Below are positions 1 through 5,616 of a DNA stretch of 5,798 nucleotides, piece after piece; position 1 is the first letter of the stretch; each line of letters starts with the position of its first letter. Location of the stretch: the NCBI GenBank assembly GCA_031279715.1, contig JAITHY010000244.1:1-5798 (forward strand), read 5' to 3'. Under the pieces are notes generated by a model. The model was not told where the DNA came from and made no database searches. It saw only the letters and a program-made list of their open reading frames with translations. The position numbers and the translations under genes are program-made. This DNA comes from Verrucomicrobiales bacterium. Lineage in GTDB: Bacteria > Verrucomicrobiota > Verrucomicrobiia > Methylacidiphilales > JAAUTS01.

Positions 1-61
1 GTTCATAGCGGTGGTGAGCAATATAATTGCCGCGCGATTTTTTACAATCTATTCTGCACGC

Positions 62-763
62 ATGTTTCCATCCGTTCGTGTTTATTACGCTCCGGCTGAT
101 TATGAAAACCAGACTGCCGGGCATTGGCGCGGACGGACTGTTGTGGTGTTCGACATTCTCCGCGCCACATCCACTATTGTGACCGCGCTGGCCAACGGCT
201 ATCAAAGCGTCCGCTGTTTCCGCGAAGTCGCCGCCGCGCAACGTTACGCGGCTGATCATGACCGCACCGCCCTCGCCGGCGAGCGTGACGGCGTGCCGCA
301 ATCGGGTTTTCGATATGGCAATTCCCCCGGGGAATTTTTGAGCAAGCCGGCGAGCCACGACCACCTCGCGCTGACGACAACCAACGGCACCCGCGCCATT
401 GAGAGCGTCAGCGGTGCGAGGCAAATCATCATTGCCAGCCTGCTGAACCTGACCGCCGTCGCTGATTTTTTGCGTCGCGGGCCGGATTCATCGCTGGCGT
501 TGATATGTAGCGGCAGCGGCGAGGATTTTTCTTTGGAAGACGCTATCGCCGCCGGCGCGTTGCTGGTGGAATTGAACGTTGACCATCCGCTGACCTCGCT
601 GTACATCGCCAACCGTGACGACTTGCGCCGCGCTTTTTGCGTCTCGAAAAACGGACGTCACTTGCTGGAAATCAATCTGGCCGCTGACATTGACTGGTGC
701 CTGCAACGGGATAAATACGTCATTGTTCCACGGTTGGTGGCGGGTGTGGTGAAAAATTCATAA
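62..763 (+). CDS. comB: ComB-family 2-phosphosulfolactate phosphatase-like protein
   Basis: The 233-residue product carries the signature blocks of the ComB family (Mg-dependent phosphatases acting on 2-phosphosulfolactate, a step of coenzyme M synthesis in methanogens). Numbered from the ATG at 62, these are FDILRATST (30-38), GERDGVP (73-79), GNSPGEF (86-92), TTTNGT (105-110) and CSGSGEDFSLEDA (149-161). The C-terminal part has the usual spaced NG..L, D and VP residues. The length fits the family. The frame is open upstream to GTG codons at 11 and 14, which would add 17 or 16 residues. I chose ATG 62 because homologous proteins generally begin just before the VRVYYAP-type first strand. No Shine-Dalgarno precedes either start; a TACAAT at 43-48 could be a -10 box but has no good -35. 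No comA or comC lies next to it, so the family is clear but the physiological substrate in this organism is not. It converges on the RRM gene and shares a terminator with it. Confidence 0.85.
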   Translation: MFPSVRVYYAPADYENQTAGHWRGRTVVVFDILRATSTIVTALANGYQSVRCFREVAAAQRYAADHDRTALAGERDGVPQSGFRYGNSPGEFLSKPASHDHLALTTTNGTRAIESVSGARQIIIASLLNLTAVADFLRRGPDSSLALICSGSGEDFSLEDAIAAGALLVELNVDHPLTSLYIANRDDLRRAFCVSKNGRHLLEINLAADIDWCLQRDKYVIVPRLVAGVVKNS

Positions 764-1015
764 AAACACTGGATTGGGTCTCCGTTAAAAAACATGCTTT
801 GGGTTGAAGGGTGAGGGGCATTTTCCGCCGTTTGCCGTTGTCAGTGTCCAGGCATTTGGGCGTTGCGGCGCCGGTGGTGCCAATGTGCGCTCATCATCAG
901 TTGGGTGTGGATTAGGGGGGATCGGCGATAAGTTTGACAAATTGTGTGGAGTGACCGTGAGTTATCGCCGCCGGTTTTGAAGCGGGTGGAGACGATGTCC
1001 GTGTTTCAGGCAAAT
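764..1015. other. Non-coding gap with a 9-bp inverted repeat
   Basis: No convincing gene lies between the ComB-family stop and the shared terminator. The clearest structure is a perfect 9-bp inverted repeat, CGGCGATAA at 923-931 and TTATCGCCG at 962-970, around a 30-nt loop that contains a lone TTGACA (934-939) without a matching -10. A smaller hairpin, GGCGCC (867-872) with GGTGCC (876-881), needs one G-U pair. There is no T-tract after either, so neither looks like a terminator. The gap may simply be the 3' untranslated region of the rightward transcript. Confidence 0.4.
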
Positions 1016-1047
1016 AAAAAACCGCGGGAGGGTTCCCGCGGTTTTTT
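1016..1047. terminator. Bidirectional intrinsic terminator
   Basis: CCGCGGGA (1022-1029) pairs perfectly with TCCCGCGG (1034-1041) around a 4-nt GGGT loop. The hairpin is flanked by six A (1016-1021) and six T (1042-1047), so either strand gives a GC-rich stem followed by a U-tract. It lies 14 nt past the stop of the leftward RRM gene and some 250 nt past the stop of the rightward ComB-family gene, and can end both convergent transcripts. Confidence 0.92.
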
Positions 1048-1061
1048 GGTCAGGCGAAAGA

Positions 1062-1574
1062 TTATTTTTTCGCTCCGGCGACGACAATTTGCCGCCCCAT
1101 GAAATCGGTGCGATGGAATTTTTCTGACGCGGCTTTCGCCGTTTCCAGCGTGCCCATTTCCACAAAGCCAAAGCCTTTGGAATTGGAGCGTCCGTCGCGG
1201 ACGACTTCCACATTATTCACCGTGCCGACTTGCGAGAACAAATCAAACAGGTCGCTTTCCGACGTTTCGTAGGACAGGTTGCCAATGTATAAACGCGGAG
1301 TTTCGACTTCGTTTTTTTGCGTTTCCAACGCGGGGGACTCGGCGCGTTCCGGACGCTCGACGCGAGGCGCGTGTTCGCGGTTGGCGGTGGGTCTGCTGTT
1401 GGATTTTTGGCCAAACCCGAATAATTTGCCGAGGAAGGCGACAAACGGGTTGGTTTTCTTTTGGGTTTTGCCGGCTTCGCGGCTGCCGCGGTAACGTCCG
1501 CCACGGTCACGATTATTGCGGCGGCGTCCACGGTATCCGGAGGAACGTCCGGAGTGTTGTTCTGTATTACTCAT
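1062..1574 (-). CDS. RRM-domain RNA-binding protein with Arg/Gly-rich N-terminal arm
   Basis: The 170-residue product ends in one RNA recognition motif (about residues 94-168) with RNP2 LYIGNL (95-100) and RNP1 KGFGFVEM (133-140). The aromatic residues that stack on RNA bases are present at Y96, F136 and F138. This is the single-RRM family found in Cyanobacteria, Verrucomicrobiota and others, which binds single-stranded RNA and is often linked to cold or RNA metabolism. Ahead of it, residues 9-36 are very rich in Arg and Gly with an RGR/RGG-like pattern. Residues 43-56 form a short hydrophobic, Phe-rich segment (NPFVAFLGKLFGFG), and 57-93 is a polar, charged linker. The ATG at 1574 is the only sensible start and has no Shine-Dalgarno. 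The gene stands alone between its own promoter and a strong terminator, with a leader of about 200 nt that may regulate it. The RNA targets cannot be told from the sequence. Confidence 0.93.
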   Translation of the reverse strand: MSNTEQHSGRSSGYRGRRRNNRDRGGRYRGSREAGKTQKKTNPFVAFLGKLFGFGQKSNSRPTANREHAPRVERPERAESPALETQKNEVETPRLYIGNLSYETSESDLFDLFSQVGTVNNVEVVRDGRSNSKGFGFVEMGTLETAKAASEKFHRTDFMGRQIVVAGAKK

Positions 1575-1772
1575 GTTGCTGGTTAAGTCTGGGGATGGGA
1601 TAAAACGAACGCAAGGAAAGCGTGACGGCCACTATCAGCGAGGCTATGCCTCTCGTTATTCACGTTGCACATTGGCGCTGCCACCATTAATCAATCTGAA
1701 AAATTTTCCCGCGGAATAATCACCCACTGTTAGCCGCTCGGCTAAGTCCCAGAGCTTTAACTCCTTTCTTCG
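1575..1772 (-). promoter_or_regulatory. Long structured leader of the RRM gene
   Basis: From the predicted start near 1772 the transcript runs about 200 nt before the ATG. On the transcribed strand GTTAA (1757-1761) can pair with TTAAC (1582-1586), and TCTGGG (1748-1753) with CCCAGA (1588-1593). The result is an 11-bp interrupted stem whose 3' arm ends 7 nt before the start codon, where a Shine-Dalgarno would sit. A second pairing joins the extreme 5' end (1764-1772) to 1610-1620, with two bulges; it crosses the first, so the two form either a pseudoknot or alternatives. Local hairpins are TTAGCCG/CGGCTAA (1730-1745) and GAGGC/GCCTC (1640-1652). I recognise no known riboswitch. It could be a regulatory 5' UTR, possibly autoregulatory, or a separate small RNA. 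Confidence 0.45.
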
Positions 1773-1778
1773 CCGGAA

Positions 1779-1807
1779 ATTATAGCTTAAGGTGGTGATG
1801 AGGGCAA
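1779..1807 (-). promoter_or_regulatory. Sigma70-type promoter of the RRM gene
   Basis: Read on the minus strand, TTGCCC (1807-1802, four of six consensus bases) is followed after exactly 17 nt by a perfect TATAAT (1784-1779). Transcription would begin near 1772. The eleven bases directly upstream of the -35 (1808-1818) are all A or T, an UP-element-like tract made of the T-run of the preceding gene's terminator. Confidence 0.7.
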
Positions 1808-1810
1808 TAT

Positions 1811-1852
1811 AAAAAAAACGACCATCAGCGGATTGTGTCGCTGATGGTCGTT
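1811..1852 (-). terminator. Intrinsic terminator of the parvulin-like lipoprotein gene
   Basis: On the minus strand a perfect 14-bp stem (arms 1839-1852 and 1817-1830, loop 1831-1838) is followed by an uninterrupted run of U (1811-1818, of which two pair in the stem). It begins 15 nt past the TAG stop at 1868-1870. The stem is long and the U-tract clean, so termination leftward should be efficient. Confidence 0.92.
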
Positions 1853-1867
1853 GTTGAATTAATTCCG

Positions 1868-2905
1868 CTATTTTTTCTCTGTTGCTTCGGGAGTTGCCGG
1901 AACATCGGGTTTGGCGGCGGCCTCTTTGTTCGGGTCCGGAATATTGAGTTGAATCTTCGCACTGTCGCGTAATTGTTCAATCACACGCTTGGCAGGTTCC
2001 ACTTCGCGCTGTGCTTGCAAGCGCTTGGAGATGGTTTGTTTCACCTCGTCAAAAGCCACCGTTTTGGCGGGGACAATCTCAACGACTTGAAACACCAGAT
2101 AATTGTCGCCGATTTTTTGCACTGGACTGACGGCGCCGGGCTTCAACGATTTGATGGTCTTGCTCAATTCTGGGCTGAAACCGCTGGACGGGACTTTTTG
2201 GGTGGAGCCGGCTTGCGGATTGTTGGCGTCGTGTTCCTTGGCGACTTTTTCAAAATCCTCACCGCCAGCGACGCGCTTGCGGGCCGCCTCAGCTTTGGTC
2301 TGTGCTTGCTTCTTGTCGGCGGCCCCGGCGTTGGCGGGCAGCGGCACGACGATGTAGCGGATGGCGTACACTTCTTCCTCCTGCCAATATTGCGGGTGTT
2401 CATCGTAGAACGCTTTGACTTCCGCCTCGGTAACCGGCGCCGGAGCGTCTTTGTCCTGGCGGATGAGATAGCGGATGGTTTCCTGCTGGGCGAGTTGGTC
2501 GCGCAAGGCTTGTTCCGTCAGGCCGGCGTCAACGAGGCGTTTTTGGAAGGTTTCCTCATCGCCGCCGAATTGCTTTTTGAGTTGCTCCCTGGCTTCCGCC
2601 AGTTCGGCGTCACCAACGGACTGGATTTTATTTTTGAGTTGCGCGGTTTTATTGGCGAGGATTTTTTCTAACGCCAGGCGGTTGGCAACGTCCCAGTCAA
2701 CCCGTGCGGCGACTTCAGCGGGCAAGTCAGCGAGGTTGATGCCGCGGCTGGCGGCGACTTCGTTCTCCTTGGCGGTCAGTTCCGCGCGGGTGATTTTGCC
2801 GCCTTTGAAGGAGGCGACGACAAAGTTAGGGTTCTTCGGGTCTTTGGGCGAGCACGCCACCAAGGCGGCGAGGCACGCGGTCGAGATTACAGGTAGAATT
2901 TTCAT
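1868..2905 (-). CDS. Parvulin-like (PrsA/SurA-type) lipoprotein, probable envelope chaperone
   Basis: The 345-residue product opens with a lipoprotein signal peptide: MK, a hydrophobic stretch (3-16) and the lipobox LVAC with Cys18 as the lipidated residue. Ser19 follows, which in E. coli would favour the outer membrane. Residues 28-175 resemble the helical SurA/PrsA N-terminal region. A PpiC rotamase-like domain follows (about 178-280), with the late block LKPGAVSPVQKIGDNYLVFQV still recognisable. Both positions usually held by active-site histidines appear changed: the xHILV block reads RYIVV (Tyr184) and the GYHIIKV block reads NYLVFQV. It may therefore hold clients without isomerising prolines. 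A helix (283-318) and a Lys/Ala/Pro-rich tail (325-345) complete it. ATG 2905 fits the signal peptide. There is no Shine-Dalgarno; a possible -10 TATTGT (2918-2913) with TTGCAT (2943-2938) at a long 19-nt spacing would put the transcript start at or near the ATG. The gene is transcribed alone, divergent from tRNA-Gln. Confidence 0.85.
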   Translation of the reverse strand: MKILPVISTACLAALVACSPKDPKNPNFVVASFKGGKITRAELTAKENEVAASRGINLADLPAEVAARVDWDVANRLALEKILANKTAQLKNKIQSVGDAELAEAREQLKKQFGGDEETFQKRLVDAGLTEQALRDQLAQQETIRYLIRQDKDAPAPVTEAEVKAFYDEHPQYWQEEEVYAIRYIVVPLPANAGAADKKQAQTKAEAARKRVAGGEDFEKVAKEHDANNPQAGSTQKVPSSGFSPELSKTIKSLKPGAVSPVQKIGDNYLVFQVVEIVPAKTVAFDEVKQTISKRLQAQREVEPAKRVIEQLRDSAKIQLNIPDPNKEAAAKPDVPATPEATEKK

Positions 2906-2952
2906 GCGGTAAACAATACTGCGGATTTTTTCACGGAATGCAAGCTTGATTA

Positions 2953-2981
2953 TTGACCCGCTGCCGATGAGTTGTTAAACT
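2953..2981 (+). promoter_or_regulatory. Promoter of tRNA-Gln
   Basis: TTGACC (2953-2958, five of six consensus bases) and TAAACT (2976-2981, four of six) are separated by 17 nt. Transcription would start about 2988, giving a 5' leader of only some 7 nt before the mature tRNA, as is common for single tRNA genes. The same transcript could read on into mqnC. Confidence 0.65.
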
Positions 2982-2994
2982 GCCTGTTCTCAAT

Positions 2995-3066
2995 TGCCCG
3001 ATGGTGCAATGGTAGCACATCAGATTCTGGATCTGAGTGTTCTAGGTTCGAGTCCTAGTCGGGCAG
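2995..3066 (+). tRNA. tRNA-Gln (anticodon CTG)
   Basis: A complete cloverleaf is visible. The acceptor stem is TGCCCGA (2995-3001) with TCGGGCA (3059-3065) and discriminator G3066. The D arm is GTGC/GCAC (3004-3007, 3015-3018). The anticodon stem is TCAGA/TCTGA (3020-3024, 3032-3036) around loop TTCTGGA with CTG at 3027-3029. The T arm is CTAGG/CCTAG around TTCGAGT (3042-3058). All stems pair perfectly. It decodes CAG. The U1-A72 pair, G2-C71 and G73 agree with known glutamine identity elements. CCA is not encoded and must be added after transcription. Confidence 0.97.
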
Positions 3067-3081
3067 CTTTTTTATAATGAC

Positions 3082-4170
3082 ATGACATCATCAGCGTTGC
3101 AAAGCATGGCAGACAGGGTCAGCGCCGGAGAGCGGATTTCGCGGGTGGAGGCGCGGGAATTGTACACGCTGCCGTTGACGGAATTGGGGCGGCTGGCGGA
3201 CTTGCGGCGGCGGCAGATTAAGCGGGCGGCTTACGGCGGGCGGGGAAATGAAATTGTTACGTACATCATTGACCGCAACATCAATTATTCCAACATTTGC
3301 AATGTGTATTGCAAATTCTGCAATTTCTACCGCACGGAGAAAGACGCTGACGCTTACGTGCTCGGTGAGGCGGAGCTGGATGAGAAGATTGCGGAGTTGG
3401 TGGCGCTGGGCGGGACGAATGTGTTGTTGCAGGGCGGACATCATCCGTCGCTGACGATGGATTATTATCTCAACATGCTCGGCCACATACGGGAAAAATT
3501 TCCGCGGGTGAACGTGCATGGTTTTTCGCCGCCGGAGTTTCAGCATTTTGCCAGGGTGTTCAACCTGCCGTTGCGTGAGGTGATTGTCAGGTTCAAGGAG
3601 GCCGGGCTTGGCAGCATTCCGGGCGGCGGCGGGGAAATTTTGGTGAACGCTGTGCGTGAGCGGGTGTCGCCGTTGAAGTGTGACGCCGACCAATGGCTGA
3701 CGGTGATGGAAACGGCGCATGAACTGGGTTTAAACTCCAGCGCGACGATGATGTTCGGGCACATTGAAACACTTGATGACCGGTTGGAGCACTTGCAGCG
3801 GCTGCGTGACTTGCAAGACCGCACGCATGGATTCACCGCGTTTATTTGCTGGACGTTTCAAGCCGCGGGGACGGTGTTGAAGGCGCCGACAGCAGGCTCA
3901 TACGAGTATTTGCGCATGCAGGCTTTGGCGCGGATTTTTCTTGATAATTTTCCGAATGTGCAGGCCTCATGGGTGACGCAAGGCGGGTCAATCGGGCAGG
4001 TGGCGCTGAAGTTTGGCGCGAATGATTTTGGCTCGCTGATGATGGAGGAGAATGTTGTTTCGCAAGCCGGCGCGACGTTCCGCATGACGTTGGAGGAAAT
4101 CCGCCGCCTTATTCGCGCGGCGGGCTATGAGCCGTGTCAGCGGGATAATTGGTACGGATTGATAAATTAG
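3082..4170 (+). CDS. mqnC: Cyclic dehypoxanthinyl futalosine synthase (MqnC), menaquinone biosynthesis
   Basis: This radical SAM enzyme turns dehypoxanthine futalosine into its cyclic form, the third step of the futalosine route to menaquinone in the cytoplasm. The 362-residue protein has the cluster-binding CNVYCKFC motif (C73, C77, C80) right after DRNINYSNI, which is characteristic of MqnC. It also has LQGGHHPSL (116-124), SIPGGGGEIL (178-187), MFGHIET (224-230), QASWVTQGGSIGQVAL (294-309) and GANDFGSLMMEENVVSQAGATF (from 312). Length and all family blocks are intact. The first Met (3082) lies 15 nt after tRNA-Gln. No Shine-Dalgarno is present, and a perfect TATAAT at 3073-3078 almost touches it. 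If that is a working -10, translation would have to begin at the next in-frame ATG (3106, Met9), which still leaves a normal N-terminus. No other mqn gene is in the window, so the pathway is dispersed here or lies outside it. Confidence 0.95.
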   Translation: MTSSALQSMADRVSAGERISRVEARELYTLPLTELGRLADLRRRQIKRAAYGGRGNEIVTYIIDRNINYSNICNVYCKFCNFYRTEKDADAYVLGEAELDEKIAELVALGGTNVLLQGGHHPSLTMDYYLNMLGHIREKFPRVNVHGFSPPEFQHFARVFNLPLREVIVRFKEAGLGSIPGGGGEILVNAVRERVSPLKCDADQWLTVMETAHELGLNSSATMMFGHIETLDDRLEHLQRLRDLQDRTHGFTAFICWTFQAAGTVLKAPTAGSYEYLRMQALARIFLDNFPNVQASWVTQGGSIGQVALKFGANDFGSLMMEENVVSQAGATFRMTLEEIRRLIRAAGYEPCQRDNWYGLIN

Positions 4171-4177
4171 AACTCGC

Positions 4178-4198
4178 TGACTTGGAGGCTGCCAGTCA
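4178..4198. other. Small hairpin between convergent genes
   Basis: TGACT and GG (4178-4182, 4184-4185) can pair with CC and AGTCA (4192-4198), leaving one bulged T and a 6-nt loop. It sits in the 60-nt gap between the mqnC stop and the stop of the convergent beta-CASP gene. There is no T-tract on either side, so it is at best a weak terminator or a transcript-end stabiliser; it may be chance. Confidence 0.3.
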
Positions 4199-4230
4199 AC
4201 GAGACGCGGAGCAAGACGGCATGGCGGCGG

Positions 4231-5616
4231 TTAAAATTCAATCCGCTGGCCGGGCGCGGGAATAAAGACATTGGCAGCGGGGAGTTGGCGGGGAATTTCT
4301 TGTTGGAACCAGGCGAGGGCGTCGGTGTCGCCATGGACTAGGGCGATGTTTTTGGGGGCGGCGCTGATGATGAAGTTGAGCAAATTCTCGCGGTTGGCGT
4401 GGGAGGTGAAATCAAAATGACGGACTTCGCTGCGAATTGGGTGGTCGCCGTGGCGCGGGTTGAGGGTGACGCGCTCACCGTCAGCGGCGGCGCGGCGGAG
4501 GCGTCCGGCGGGGGAGTCGGGGTCGCTGTAGCCGACGAAATAGATGGAATTTTCCTCATGTGGAAGAAAGTGGCCGGCGATGAGGTTGGAGGTGGTGTTT
4601 TCGGCCATCATGCCGGAGGGGAGCAAATAAAGGTGTTTTTTCTTGGGTTTGAATTTGGCGATTTTTCGCAGGTCGAAAATTTGCGGGCGAATGTCTCGCA
4701 TGAGTTCCAGGTCACGGTGGGCGCGCTCGGAGAAGTCGGCGGTTTCGTCATAAATTCGGGTGAAGACTTTGCCCAGTCCGCCGATGTGCAGGACAGTGTC
4801 AGCGGGCAAGTCACCGCGCCGCATTGCCTGGTGGAGCAGGGTGATGAGTTCCTGTGTTTTTCCAAGGGCGAAGATGGGCATGAGGACGGCGCCGCCGCGC
4901 TGGAAGGTGGTGCGGATGGCGGCGATAAGTTCTTGCTCAATCAAGCCGCGTGTGATGCCGCGCTCGGTGGGTTGTGCGCCGCGGGTGGTTTCGACGATGA
5001 GCAAATCAAACGGGCCTGGCGGGAGGGCGGCGCTCATCATCAGCGTTTGGTTGTGCAGGCAGATGTCGCCGGTGTAAAGGATGCGACGGTCAGCGGTCTG
5101 AAGTTCCACCATCACGGAGCCGAGGATGTGGCCGGCGTGGTGGAGGCGGAAGCGGAGGGTGTATTTGTCACTGTCAGCGAGCGGTTCGCCGTTGAGTGAC
5201 CACCAGCGGTTGAGCGGGCAGGCCTGCCATTTTTTCATCGTTTCCTGCACGTCGCGGCGAGTGAAGAGGGGGTATTCGCTGATGTTGAGTTCCTCGCGTT
5301 GGCGTTTCATTACGTTGACGGAGTTGAACAACAGCGGCTCGGCGAGGTGGAACGTGGGCGGCGACATGAACACGCGGGCATCGGGCTGGGTGAGTTGCAG
5401 CAGAGGCAGGCAGCCGGCATGGTCGAGGTGGGCGTGGGTGAGGAAAATGGCGTCGGTGCGATGGCTTGCCGCCGGTGACAGATTGGGTGTGGCGTCGTTG
5501 CCGGCGCGCTTCGGGTGCATGCCGGCGTCGAGCACGATCCGCTGACGGTGAAAGTCAAGACAATAGCAGTTTGCCCCGATTTCGTTGTCGCGTGTGAGAT
5601 TGATGAGGGAAGGCAT
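4231..5616 (-). CDS. Beta-CASP metallo-beta-lactamase-fold RNase (YSH1/CPSF73-like)
   Basis: The 461-residue protein has the full set of metallo-beta-lactamase metal ligands: D30 (VLDAG), HAHLDH (61-66), H163 (AGHILGS) and D184 (YTGDI). It also has the beta-CASP motifs of nucleic-acid-cleaving members: motif A Glu209 (IVETTRG), motif B His406 (FTSHAN) and motif C His428 (LVHGD). Between them are PIFALGKTQEL (247-257), SGMMAEN (335-341) and a GYSDPDSPAGRL block (362-373), all matching the RNA-specificity region of COG1236-type exo/endonucleases. Length is normal for a bacterial member without KH domains. Motif A is usually ESTYG; here Ser and Tyr are replaced by Thr and Arg, though the key acidic residue is kept. 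The likely role is cytoplasmic RNA cleavage or decay with two zinc ions; the substrate is unknown. The start ATG overlaps the stop of the upstream gene (TAATG), so translation is probably coupled. It converges on mqnC. Confidence 0.92.
   Translation of the reverse strand: MPSLINLTRDNEIGANCYCLDFHRQRIVLDAGMHPKRAGNDATPNLSPAASHRTDAIFLTHAHLDHAGCLPLLQLTQPDARVFMSPPTFHLAEPLLFNSVNVMKRQREELNISEYPLFTRRDVQETMKKWQACPLNRWWSLNGEPLADSDKYTLRFRLHHAGHILGSVMVELQTADRRILYTGDICLHNQTLMMSAALPPGPFDLLIVETTRGAQPTERGITRGLIEQELIAAIRTTFQRGGAVLMPIFALGKTQELITLLHQAMRRGDLPADTVLHIGGLGKVFTRIYDETADFSERAHRDLELMRDIRPQIFDLRKIAKFKPKKKHLYLLPSGMMAENTTSNLIAGHFLPHEENSIYFVGYSDPDSPAGRLRRAAADGERVTLNPRHGDHPIRSEVRHFDFTSHANRENLLNFIISAAPKNIALVHGDTDALAWFQQEIPRQLPAANVFIPAPGQRIEF

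Noticed and set aside
841..897. Minus-strand 18-codon reading frame rich in His and Arg
   Set aside because: It has no ribosome-binding site, no promoter and no recognisable family, and a frame this short is expected by chance.
1575..1772. 6S RNA, cobalamin, TPP, SAM or THF riboswitch in the RRM leader
   Set aside because: None of the conserved core sequences of these classes could be matched by eye, so only a generic structured leader is claimed.
1973..2671. Long plus-strand open frame of 232 codons opposite the parvulin-like lipoprotein gene
   Set aside because: It is a shadow of a GC-rich coding strand: the product is low-complexity with no family motif, while the minus strand encodes a lipobox and a PpiC-like domain.
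3068..3073. Run of six T right after tRNA-Gln as a terminator
   Set aside because: The only stem before it is the tRNA acceptor stem itself and the run is short; a dedicated terminator hairpin is lacking, so readthrough into mqnC is at least as likely.
3091..3720. Minus-strand open frame of 209 codons opposite mqnC
   Set aside because: It is Arg/His/Pro-rich without motifs and entirely inside a well-conserved radical SAM gene on the other strand.
4399..5199. Plus-strand open frame of 266 codons opposite the beta-CASP gene
   Set aside because: It is a Gly/Val/Glu-rich shadow with no recognisable domain; the minus strand holds every catalytic motif of the nuclease.
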